Shown here in pieces: positions 54,641 to 64,000 of a stretch of 64,000 nt of DNA. Under the pieces are notes generated by a model. It did not search any database and had not been told where the DNA came from. It worked only from the letters and a program-made list of their open reading frames with translations. The DNA is from Chionoecetes opilio (Eukaryota; Arthropoda; Malacostraca; Decapoda; Majidae): NCBI GenBank assembly GCA_016584305.1, contig JACEEZ010026192.1, forward strand, positions 1-64,000, written 5' to 3'. Made by a program: the position numbers and the translations under genes. Numbering within the stretch: position 1 is the first letter of the stretch; every line of letters starts with the position of its first letter.

Positions 54641-55594
54641 TAACTGGACTTAGAATTTTTTGAGGCACCTCATATTTCATAGCGGCCGTGTGGGTTAACC
54701 AAGGCTGAGCGCACGCTGGAACCTTTACAGATGTGAAGTACAATAAGCATACAATACAGTGCGGTAGTTTATTTCAGTCCAAACCGGAAGGGGGAGCTCC
54801 AAAGTATTTCCCAAGCACCTATTGTAGGCCAGAAAAAAAAGTCGGTGTCTCTGAAAACGACCGCGAAACTCTCTTCCATTTAACCCTATCTCCATAGAAA
54901 AAGAACCTATTGTAGGCCAGGCAAAAAATAGTCGGTGTCTTTGAAAACGACGCGAAGTCGCGTCCATTATAATCCGGCAGTCCTGGACGTATCTATCGCT
55001 ATGGAAGCAGGCGCGGCGATCATTTGTGGTTGGCGATGGCCTGTCAGGCATCTGCCTTGCTCTTCGACGATCTTCTCGGCATGGAAAATTCCCCTGAAGG
55101 ACATTAGGACATTTTTCCTTGCTTGAAAGAGCTGTGCCAAGGATTGAAAGTCTTGTTCCTGAAAAATATTATTTTTCTCGTCGGATAGAGCGACGGGACC
55201 AAGTCCATGCGTGTGTCTTTTGAACGGAACGTTGCATATCCGTTACATTATTCGTATAGATTAATTCTCTTCGTTTTTAATCTTCAGCAATTCATCATAG
55301 AAATATTAATCTTGTGTTTTTTTTGATATTTTATACCTTTCTGATGACTCTTAGTAGGATATTTCTGAAATCCAATTGGACTCTTGCTAAATGTAGCGCT
55401 CACGCTTCGTCCTAGCGCCGTCTTAGGACGCTCTTAGAAACTTTCCTCGAACCTTAGGACGCAGGGGTTAGGACGAATCCTAGGACGAATCCTAAATCTT
55501 TATAAGTATGGCCCAGAGCTTGCACCGGCTGGACTTGTTGTCTTGTTGTTGTTGGGGGTTTTGAAGGGCCGTGCATGCTGTGGTGCCACAGCCT

Positions 55595-58500
55595 CTAGTG
55601 CCCCGAAGGTGCCGTATGCAGATGGGTTTAGCAGGTTATATTCCTGTGCAGTTGGCCCGACTTGTGTAGGAAGGTCCTGGTGTGTTTGAGATTTTTGAAG
55701 GCCAGCCCGGGGTCTGGAGAGCCACCCAGGAGTTCAGCTAGAGTTGGCCTGCGAAGGAGAGGTTGGGATAGAGATTGGGAGTGCCGTGCGGGTGGAAGTG
55801 TGTGACTAGGACATTGCAGGAGGAGGTGTTCATGGTGTGTCCGGGTATGTGGGGCCACCCAGGGGCAGTGAGGTCATCTGGTCATACCCAGTTTTGTGTA
55901 TGTGGGCGTTGAGGCGGGTGTGTGCCAATCCGAGTCTGGTGACTGCGTGTCCAGGGCACGGCTGGGGGAGTGGGTCCCACCAGTTTTGTCGTGTTTCTTC
56001 TCGTATACTCCAAGTGAAGTGTACTGTAGGCGTCAGTCAGCTCATTGTCCCCAGTGTCGTTGCCATGTAGTCTGAAGGTTATTCATGAATCGTCAGGTCT
56101 GTGTCATGTCTATGGGAGAGGGAGGGAGTGTGCCTCCCGCTGCCGCCCCTGTCCGCCACAGTGTTGCCCCTGCACACCAATTTGGTAGGGCACCCACTGA
56201 AGGTTAATTGATGACATGGCCAGGGAGGATAAGTGAAGAAGGGTGGTGATGTGAAAACAACGGGGCATGGTGAGTGTGAGGGCGGGTGACGTCCGGAGAA
56301 TTGGAGGGCTGTGAGGGAGTCCATTGAAATGTTACCGCACAGGAGAGGGGCACGGAAGAGTGCATATTTTGATGCCCTCCCGATGGCAAAAAGTCTGCCG
56401 GCAGATGAGGCAGTGGGTGGCAACCTCCAGGCGGTGCAAGTGACCTGGCCGGGATGACATGGGCCGCACCTACAGACGGAGGGCTGGCAACCGGAGCCGT
56501 CGGTGTAAATGTTGGAGGGAGTTATTGTAGACGGGTGTGTAGATGGAGTTAAAAAGGTACTGCCTCACCGACAGGCAGCCTTGGACCATGGTGTGGTGTG
56601 TAGGGCAGAGAATTTAGAGAATAGAGAGGAAACCAAGGGCCCCAGTGGGAGAGGTCCTTTCATTGTGCGCAAAGGAGGGGGGAGTCACCTGGATAGAAGC
56701 AAAGAGGAGAGGGCTCGCTCTACGAAGGGTTTGTGCTTGATAACGGCAGGGTGGCCATGAAGTGGTTCCCCTACCGTGTCGGAGGAGGAGGAGTGGAGGG
56801 CAATGGCAGCTAGGGGAGGATGCAAGCTGGTTGTAGGTGGCGGACAAGGAGGGTGTAGCGTCGGTGTGACAGGGATGGGGAGGAGATTCTGCCTGAAGGC
56901 TGTGACTGGGGAGGACCTGAAGGCCCCCAAAGCTATACGAATGGCATTATTTTCTGGATTACATCTAACTTGTGGAGGAGGGAAGGTATGCGCACCGATA
57001 AACCTCAACATCCGTATCTAACGACTACGGATGTACGTGCTATAGAAATGAAGAGGTATTCCTGTCCGCACCCCACTATGACCCCTGCAAGGGACTTCAT
57101 TAAGTTAAGCCTCTTGAGGCGACGAGGTCACCAGGTTATCTGGAATGTGGCGGCCCAGGTTATGCGGGTGCCATCCAACAGTAAACCAAAGGAATTTGTT
57201 GTGGGTTTTAAAGGAAATTGGGGACCATTGTGGTGACCACTTGTGTGGGAGTGTTGGACTACGCCTTCGGTGAAGCCACGAGAAGGCGAGACTTCTGGGC
57301 ACTCACCGTCCGGAAGTCCCCCAACGGGTGGTACCATTAGTGGACGGCATCAGCCCACACGTTGAAGATGGTCCCTTGAGCCTCTTGGATAGTGGGGAGG
57401 CAGAGGAAAAAAAAAACAATGAAGAGATGTCATCAGCATAGATGAGTGCATGTTTCTGGAGAGCAAGGAAAGTCTGAAAGCAAGATGTTGAAGAGGAAGG
57501 ACTGAGGGGAGAACCCGTGGGACGCCTCGGGTGACCGGCTAAGGCCTGGAATGGGTGTTCCCGATCACCAGAGAGAAGGACCTGAAGACAGGAGGATTTA
57601 CCCCCATTGAGAGGGGAGCCATGCGTCCTAGGCGTGCAAGTTTTTCAATGATGGTCATTATGGGCAGGAGGTGTCCAAAAGCTGCTTGAGGTCATAAAGG
57701 CTATTAGTGTGAATGTTTGTGGTAAATCCTTTCTGTATGTGTGCTCCAGCTGGAGCAGGGCATCCTGGGTGCCCACACACAGGGGAGGACGAAACCCGAA
57801 ACATGTTTGATGACGAAGGTGTTGGTGTCCAACCACCATGTCAACCTACACCGTACTATTTGTATCTACTACCTACTGAGATTAGAGAAGAAGGCTAATG
57901 GCCTAATAGGAAGGAAGCTCAGACGGAGCTTTGCCAGCTTAAGAATAGGATTGTGATGGCATGACGCACACAGAAGGAACGTCCCCGACAGCCAGCTGGC
58001 GGTTGAGGACGTCCAGGAGGAGGCCGGGCCAGAGCATCCGGGAGGCGGCGCAAAGAAACTCGTTCGGGACGATTGTTCCGGTCCCGACCGCCTTCCCACG
58101 ACAGTGGGCGTGTAAAAATCCGAGGAAATGCTTCCTGGGGGGTTATAGCAGTGGCTATTTGTATGGCGTGTGGAATGGGGTAACACAGGTGGGTGTACGG
58201 GTCTGGAGAGCCGATTGTAAGTGTGAAGTGGAGGCAATGCAACTCGACTTTTTCGGCATCAGTGACGAGGAGGGCACCTTTTACTCAGTTAACGGAAAGT
58301 TAAGGGGGGCTGAGGGTGGACCATCTTCCTGAAAAAGGACCAAGCCCGGGAGACTGAGGAGGAGAAGGTACAGGGAAGCACAAAAGTGGGTATTCAAACG
58401 TGTTTTCTGATGATAAAACGTTCTGCATGGGCCTCCCATGCAGACGTTTTCTCATCAAGAATAACACGTTTGCATCGGGCCCAATTAAACGGAAGCGGAT

Positions 58501-59650
58501 CTACGGAGCAAGGAATGGGTTCTTACGCCACGCAGTAAAGGCGTGGGCGTTTGGCCTGAGGCTGCCGCCACTTCCCGGGAACCACCACGGAACCCGGCAA
58601 GAGCGGGAGGGGTTGGGGATTTGATTAAATGACAGGTGGTGGGGGACACCCACGTCCCCCAGGGGACCGGTGAGGTATTGAATTTTCCGATGAGGGAGGG
58701 TATGGGAGGGTAAGTGAATTTAATTCTGATTGAAAAGAGCCCCAGTCCCTTTGGTTGAAGGACAAACGAGGTCCTGCGTGAAGGGGGAGGGTGGTGGTGG
58801 TACTGAAAGGGAAGGAAATTACACACAGGAAGATGGTCGCTTCCCCATGTAAAGGGGGCCCTGTTGTGACAGTGGTGAGGAGAGGGGCCATGCCCAGGCA
58901 GATGTCCAAAGGTTGAGGGGTTCCCTGAAACTTGGATCGTCCTGGTAGGGAGGCCAGGTGGAGTAAGGAGGAGGTAAAGAAAGCAACTGTCCGCCAGAAA
59001 GCTCGAGAGGGAACCTGCCCGAGCGGTTTCTCCGGCTTCCTGGGGAGGGCCGGTTCCCAGAGGTCATGATGGTCATTAAAATCAATCCATTATTAAAGCT
59101 TGGAGGAAAGCTTGAGGAGAACAAGTGCTAGGAATCCTGAAGGGTTATATCTAAACATGGATTTGATATCAAAGAATCTGAAGGGGCCCTGAATCAAAGG
59201 TAACAGTCACCACTCATAGCTCCAGGCCACTCCATGGAAGATTGATAGTGAGAGGGCTAGAAGGAGGGAGCGGTGTACCAGCAGAAGCAGGCACTCCTCC
59301 TGCCCCGCCGCCGGTCCCCCCGGGTCCAATCCTGTAGGAAGCTAGTTGGGAAAGGAGGGGGAGAATCGTCTGTGAGCCAGTCTCACAGACGCCAACAACT
59401 ATAGGAGGTGTAATGATGAGAGCGTGGTTTTAAATACTGAAAAGTTTCCGTACAGAGACCGGGCGTTCCAGAAGATAAGTGGCTGGAGTAAGACTCACAG
59501 CGTGAGTGACATAAGAAAGGTAAGGAGGCCTGGCAGGCATCGAAGAGGCTGTCCCTGATGCTGGAAACTGAAATAAGGCGATTACAAATTCAAGTGCAAT
59601 GGTGCAATTCCCTTATGAAGGCTGGCCATGCAAAGCCCGAGCATGCTGGG
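55595..59650 (-). pseudogene. LINE ORF2: endonuclease, reverse transcriptase, RNase H
   Basis: Minus-strand motifs from N to C: endonuclease NGLILMTIMTSGNRPSPGSR (the GDFNAHH-equivalent, about 59050-59100), NLWTSAWAWPLSSPLSQQ (58880-58930), TWGSDHLPVCNF with the SDH triad at 58833-58841; the RT finger region (LSFLPIRPLAFFSNLSR near 57890, equivalent to SYRPISLL); GVPRGSPLSPSLFN in shifted frames (57480-57520); HALIYADDISS with YADD at 57429-57440; FGLLLDGTRITWAATFQ (57140-57190); RNase H end RGNTVADR (about 56140-56170); C-terminal EHLLLQCPSHTLP (about 55800-55830), PTLAELLGGSPDPGLAF (55700-55760). The stop complement is at 55595. Many frameshifts. Confidence 0.8.
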
Positions 59651-60099
59651 CCCTGAGAAGGAGAAACGGGGTGCAAAGGTTAGCACTGCCACATGAGGCA
59701 GGGGCTGTTGACTGCTGGCAGTTGTCATGGCGCTGAGGCTGGGAAGGGCAGGAAGGAACAGGTCGGGGTGAGGGATTAGGTGATAAGGGGTAGGGGGATG
59801 GAAGTTACCCCCATATCACTCCCTATAGGGCCCCTCCGTCAGGAAGGAGGGCCTGTGCCTATATTTAGTTGGGGTATGTTACGGTGCCGGGGGGACTGTT
59901 GGCGCCTTTTGGGTTTGAGAAGTGAACCCACTGATAGTGGGTGGAGCGGTGGGGTGACGCAGCCAGCAGCCCCTGGACAACGTAATGAGGGGCTCATAGG
60001 ATGGCAGGGCAAGGCCTTGGATTAGGCTGCCAGGCAGGGGGAAGGCCCTGGAACAGGCTGGCACGGAAGGTGCGAGTAGGGGAGGACGGCTCCCGTACA

Positions 60100-60870
60100 G
60101 GGGGCCCCCCTTGGACGGAGTCCAGGGTGGATGCCCCTCAGCTTCCTCTTCGACATCCGAGATGGAACAGGTGGGCTCCATTTGAAGGAGTTGCACCTGC
60201 ATCGACTGGATTTAAGCCCGGGCACTGCTTATAGGTGGGCGGTGTTCATCACCACAAAAAAGGCAGTACACCGGCCAGGCAAACCCGTCTGCAACATTAA
60301 AACCGCTGCAGTTACCGCAGCGGATCTTCATTTTGCACGAGGCAATACCATGGCCAAAAAAGGAGCAGCGTCACCACCGGAGGACAGTGCGGGTGTGGGG
60401 GCCGGCCCAGTACACACGCGGTTGTCTAGAGAACCCGTCGCAAGGGGGCCCCGAAATTTGCCCTGATTGCCATGTTGGCCTACGACTCACCGTCCCGGAC
60501 GGGAGTCGGAGTCTAAGGGCACTACAATTACTGAAGGGGAGCATCAAGTACAGTAACCCGAGCCAGAATCTCGTCATTTGTCATTATCTGGGAAACGGGG
60601 AAAATTCTCCCGAACGTGTAGGTCGGTCGTCGTCCGATGCAAACCCAGCGACTTCACGACCACTCCCCAGCGTTTGTGGACAGACTCTGGGGCTGGCAAG
60701 TTGTCAAGGTTGGCCACCTCGAACTTGATACCTCTGCCCCCCCCGGTGATGGTTAGTTGTGCTAGACACAAATTTCTTTTGAAAAATGGAATACAAACTG
60801 CCCTGGACACCTTCCCGGGGTTGATAAATGATCTGAGTCCTCAGCTGACTGACGATGATAGGCTATTTAT
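60100..60870 (-). pseudogene. LINE ORF1 (gag-like) with zinc knuckles
   Basis: Minus strand, reading upstream of ORF2: a segment KFEVANLDNLPAPESVHKRWG with VVVKSLGLHRTTTDLHVREN (60610-60770) resembles the nucleic-acid-binding part of Jockey-type gag. Then FGHGIASCKMKIRCGNCSG (about 60300-60365) and VYCLFCGDEHRP (about 60235-60275) are consecutive CCHC-like knuckles. These package the element RNA in this group. The frame is broken several times. Confidence 0.65.
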
Positions 60871-61260
60871 GCTGTGAAGGCAGAGAGCAGGGCGGATTTC
60901 ATAAGCAGCAAAGTGGTGTGGGTATAGCATCGCATGGAAGGGGGGAGGCAGTGATGGAGGCGAAGAGCGTGCAAGCTTGCAGGTCTTATCAGGCAGGTGG
61001 TCTCACCAGACGAGGGAAGGCGAGCGGGAACCACTTGGGGACAGTTGACGTGGTGTCCCATATCCACGCAGCCTGCTGGCGGCCGTCGTCCGGCAGGTGC
61101 ATTCCAATCACGGGAATAGGGGGACCAGGGCAGCATACATACACCGTTACCACACAGCAGAATTAGGCACACTACAAACTTAGTGCGTGTCGTTTCAGTG
61201 AAGCGATATACGGTTATACTTGGTGGAGGAGATGAAGCCACACGTCTTGTCACCACCACG

Positions 61261-61467
61261 GTAGCTCAAAAGATCCCACCCTGGACATGGTTAGTAATCG
61301 GAGGGGTAGCAAAGGAATCGCACATCCTCGTTAGCACTCGTTGGAGGATCCTCCAGGAACTTGCGGGTTTACCGGAGTGTTTTTGAGTTCTTTGTGAACA
61401 GATCACAGACTTGTTGTTGCGAACACATAAGCTATGTCAAGTCCAGAAGAATCTCAAGAGGTAACCA
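61261..61467. other. short unassigned segment
   Basis: Between the LINE 5' region and the pogo-like element; no recognisable content. It may be the 5' flank of the plus-strand LINE interrupted by the pogo-like insertion. Confidence 0.3.
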
Positions 61468-61469
61468 TA

Positions 61470-62398
61470 CAGTAAAAGCCTTATAACTGGCACGATAGGG
61501 CTCTGGCCCTTGCCGAGTTTTTATTCATGTCCGAGTTATTGCAATGTCCTCCTCTACTATGAGGGGGAAAAAAAAAAAAGAAAAAAGAAGAAGAAGAGAA
61601 GAAGAAGTTAATACAGTACTGTAAAAGCATAAAACCAACACTTTTCCAATGAAAAGGGGAGCAGCAGGGATGTAATCCAAGGAGAGGGGAGCCTTGTTGT
61701 AACATGTAGAAGATGTTAGGGGGGACTCAGTCCCCCTTTTAACACTGGTATCACTTTAATACTTTATAATCACAACTCTGTACTGTATTGTATACAGTAC
61801 TGTACTGTACAACTTAATTTTTCATCACTTGAGCACTTAATTACTGCAACACTATACTTGTACCTTTAAAATGTAAACAGGCCTTAATCACTAATGTACA
61901 GAATTATTTTTTATGTCACTCGGGGGCACTGCTGCTGTCGAAAATGTGAGTTGGCAGATCAGGGGAGATACTGCTCAGAAGCTGCAAAACCCGATCACTA
62001 CTTGTGAGTCTGAGGTTCCCTGGCGTGTGGCTTTGGTTTAAAGAAGGCTGAAATTTTCGTTTGTTTCTGACTTGTACCTGTCTCTTGAAAACAGTATTTC
62101 CCTTTTGTCTCTCATAGGTGAGTAAATGCATCAAATTGGCGTTCTCGAAGACCCAGTTTGATCCCGAGTGAGACCTATAAAACCACTTGAAATCTTTCTG
62201 CACCGTCGAGTGGGCCCAAGAACACCCACAAGCCCTGTCCATTAACTCTAACATTTGACTGTGAGTGCATGGGAGGACACAGCTAGGGGACGGGATGAGC
62301 CTCTAATCACAGGCGTCCCTATAACAATCCTGCCCACGCCACCACGGGCGAGGGCAACCATCACAAGCTCACTGCCTACACGCGCTATAGGCAATAGG

Positions 62399-62452
<54 letters not shown>

Positions 62453-62514
62453 TTGTCTTTGCCATGCCGAGTTATTCAATCCGAGTTAACAGGCGAGTTA
62501 TAAGGGTTTTACTG
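61470..62514. mobile_element. pogo/Tigger-like non-autonomous element, 1.05 kb
   Basis: Ends CAGTAAAAGCCTTATAACT and GAGTTATAAGGGTTTTACTG, flanked by TA (61468-61469 and 62515-62516). CCGAGTT(A/T)TT motifs recur next to both ends (61519, 61540, 62466, 62482). The interior includes a CTACTATGAGG tract with an AAGAAG run, and an uninterrupted A run of 48 at 62403-62450. The minus ORF 61916-62254 (MLELMDRACG...) has no recognised domain; no DDD transposase is visible. Confidence 0.8.
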
Positions 62515-62519
62515 TACTG

Positions 62520-64000
62520 TGTTTCATCTTGAGAAACTGAAGGACTTGACATGGCTCATGAGTATGCGGTGGCAGTCTCAAATCGGTTTGATGTGCTCGG
62601 TGCTCTCGGGACCCTGTAGAACTGTGGGATACCTTCAAACGTGAAACTCTACAGGCTGCCAAGGAGTGTATTGGGGAGCGCCGAGGTCAAGGCGTGGTTT
62701 TGTCTCGACGGAGACGCTGGAGAAAATCGAGGAGGGGTCGCGCTGCCAGGCTGGCTGGGAACCGGGACCAGCACAGGGCTCTGTCACGCCGGACTGAACC
62801 CTCCTGGGGAAGAGACAAGGGGAAAAGGGATGTCAGGAGTCTCGCTGAGGATGTCGAGGGGCATTTGAATGCTAAGACCTCCGACCCGCCTACCGAGCCC
62901 TGAAGAAGCTCCGTTCCAAGTCTCCTTCTCGGGCGAGTGCTATTCGAACAGCCGATGGGCGCTTCGTGTCGGACATGTATGGGCAGATGGCTCGTTGGGT
63001 TGAGTATTTTGGGCAGTTGTTCACGGTGGACCCTCCAACTGAGCAGCTTCACACCACTGGGGTTTCAGGCAGTGGATGCCGATCCTCCCATTGACGAAAG
63101 CGCACCCTCTCTTGGGCGAAGTCAGAGAGGCTGTAGCAAAGTTTAGGGTGGAAAGGCAGCTGGTGTTTGTAATATCAGTGCGGAGCTCCTCAAAGCTGGA
63201 GGTGAGGCCAGATCCGGGTTGCATGCTGTCCTGACTGCCGTGTGGCAATCAGGTACCATTCCTCCTGACTGGAAAAAAGGGGGAAATGGGGTCGTCCCTA
63301 TCTGGAAAGGGAAAGGGGACCGTAGGACTGCAACAATTACCGCGGTATTACACTGCTCATGTACCAGGAAGGTGCTTGCCCCCTCTATTGCTGACACGGG
63401 TTCGCAGCCATCTGGTTTAAGCATCAGAGACCTCAGCAGTCTGGGTTCCCCGCCTGGTAAGTCAACAACGACCGTATCTAGCGCTTCGTGTCCGGTGGTA
63501 CGCCGACGTGAGTTTTGACAGGAGATGCTTGCAGCCTATGTTTATCTCAAGGGAAAGGGGTTTGACTCAGTGCATCGTGAGTCACTCTGGGATCTTCTGC
63601 GACTTCGGGGGGATTCCTGCAAGGACTATTGGTTTGATAACTGGTCTGTATTTGGGACTGAGAGTGGGTGTGAAGTGTGGGGCAGGTGTTTTCCGGCTTC
63701 TTTTCCTGTGAATACAGGAGTGAGGCAAGGGTGCGTCCTTGCCCCATCATTTTTCAACGCTTGTATGAATGGGTATTGGACAAGGTTGTAGATCAAAGTG
63801 ATTGTGGAGCATCCGTTGGCAACACCAAGATCACTGATCTTGTTTTTGCCGATGATGCAGTAATCTTTGCTGAGTCGCTGGAGGTCCTGGTGATGGCTCT
63901 CGAGGCGCTGCACGAGGAGGCAAAGCCTTGGGACTTGAGGTCTCCTGGCTCAAGAACCAAGGTCCAGGTGTTTGGGAGACTTACTAGATGAAGCAGTACA
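62520..64000 (+). pseudogene. LINE ORF2 reverse transcriptase, 5' truncated, runs off window
   Basis: Frames joined by shifts give: PRSRRG, a AARLAGNRDQHRALSRRT segment (62745-62800), VRSLAEDVEGHLNA (about 62835-62875), AYRALKKLRSKSPSR (about 62890-62935), MARWVEYFGQLFTVDPPTEQ (62985-63045), SAELLKAGGE (about 63180), LTAVWQSGTIPPDWKKG (63230-63280), VVPIWKGKGDR (63290-63320), SGF-like and GKSTTT (about 63450), GMLAAYVYLKGKGFDSVHRE (63525-63580), VNTGVRQGCVLAPS (63710-63750), ITDLVFADDAVIFAESLEVL with FADD at 63845-63856, then LGLEVSWLKTK-like codons (63930-63960). This is the RT palm and thumb of a decapod LINE related to the CR1/RTE-like group; the endonuclease part is missing. It starts directly at the pogo-like element's right flank. 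Confidence 0.85.

Larger units (their letters stand above)
48803..55512. mobile_element. long inverted-repeat element, copy V (reversed, hAT-interrupted)
   Basis: Starts inside the right arm at CCCACTCCTGAAAACTTTTCG (terminus missing). After the hAT insertion it follows copy IV from 42545 to the left terminus AAATCTTTATAAGTATGGC at 55512. It has the palindrome (52960-53390), the satellite array (54110-54640) and all modules, but lacks the TA element. Differences from copy IV are mostly homopolymer lengths. Confidence 0.8.
55530..61260 (-). mobile_element. non-LTR retrotransposon (I/Jockey group), minus strand
   Basis: The 3' end (55530-55595, complement of AACAACAACAAG and the GGGGCACTAG stop region) matches the plus fragment at 27469-28165. 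Going upstream on the minus strand: RNase H and C-terminal zinc knuckle, RT with YADD, endonuclease with GSDHLPV, then ORF1 with zinc knuckles. Length of about 5.5 kb and domain order are those of a complete LINE, but the 5' end is not defined and all frames are broken. It starts about 18 bases beyond the end of element copy V. Confidence 0.8.

Overview
The window reads as animal nuclear DNA, most likely from an arthropod and probably a decapod crustacean. This is inferred from TTAGG/CCTAA telomere-type repeats in large numbers, a DIRS-like tyrosine-recombinase retrotransposon, LINEs with APE-type endonuclease, RT and RNase H domains, hAT and pogo-like DNA transposons, and a lineage-style C2H2 zinc-finger gene. 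There are no operons, ribosome-binding sites, CRISPR arrays or rRNA genes. Many copies differ from their paralogues by homopolymer-length changes and frameshifts. This is very heavy at about 2-9 kb and 28.5-34 kb. Some 'broken' ORFs may therefore be consensus errors rather than true decay. Single Ns sit at 27468 and 48324.

Layout. 1-0.6 kb: a frameshifted conserved gene fragment (minus). 0.9-9 kb (copy A) and 12.8-18.9 kb (copy B) are an ancient segmental duplication carrying a zinc-finger gene, its 3' region and a LINE C-terminus. Copy B holds the only intact gene of the window, a 13-finger C2H2 protein (13184-14284). Copy A is a pseudogene split by a 3.85-kb inverted-repeat element (1798-5647). 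Copy B carries a nested fold-back insertion (15123-17646) that is absent from copy A. 19.5-28.2 kb: a second 3.5-kb inverted-repeat element, a Harbinger-like element, a third zinc-finger leader fragment cut by the same transposon family, and a LINE 3' fragment. 28.2-34.3 kb: AT-rich and low-complexity DNA with a fourth zinc-finger pseudogene (minus). 34.35-41.82 kb: a nearly complete but frameshifted DIRS-like element with inverted terminal repeats and an internal complementary region. 42.3-55.5 kb: two tandem, same-orientation copies of the long inverted-repeat element, each holding telomere-like satellite arrays and a 430-bp palindrome. One has been invaded by a TA-flanked element, the other by a hAT transposon. 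55.5-61.3 kb: a long LINE on the minus strand. 61.47-62.51 kb: a pogo/Tigger-like element. 62.5-64 kb: a second LINE, continuing past the window edge.

The window is essentially a stack of nested mobile elements around one zinc-finger family. Several insertions can be dated relative to each other because the empty site survives in a paralogous copy: hAT 48838-51379, TA element 44589-46163, fold-back 15123-17646, and the inverted-repeat element in the zinc-finger copies. The least familiar object is the long inverted-repeat element (GCCCATACTTATAAAG termini, CCWGG flanks). It carries telomere-like satellite blocks, a long palindrome and short TTGCGCAA/CGACCGCGAA modules, and no recognisable transposase. 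Element boundaries without a stated duplication are approximate to tens of bases.
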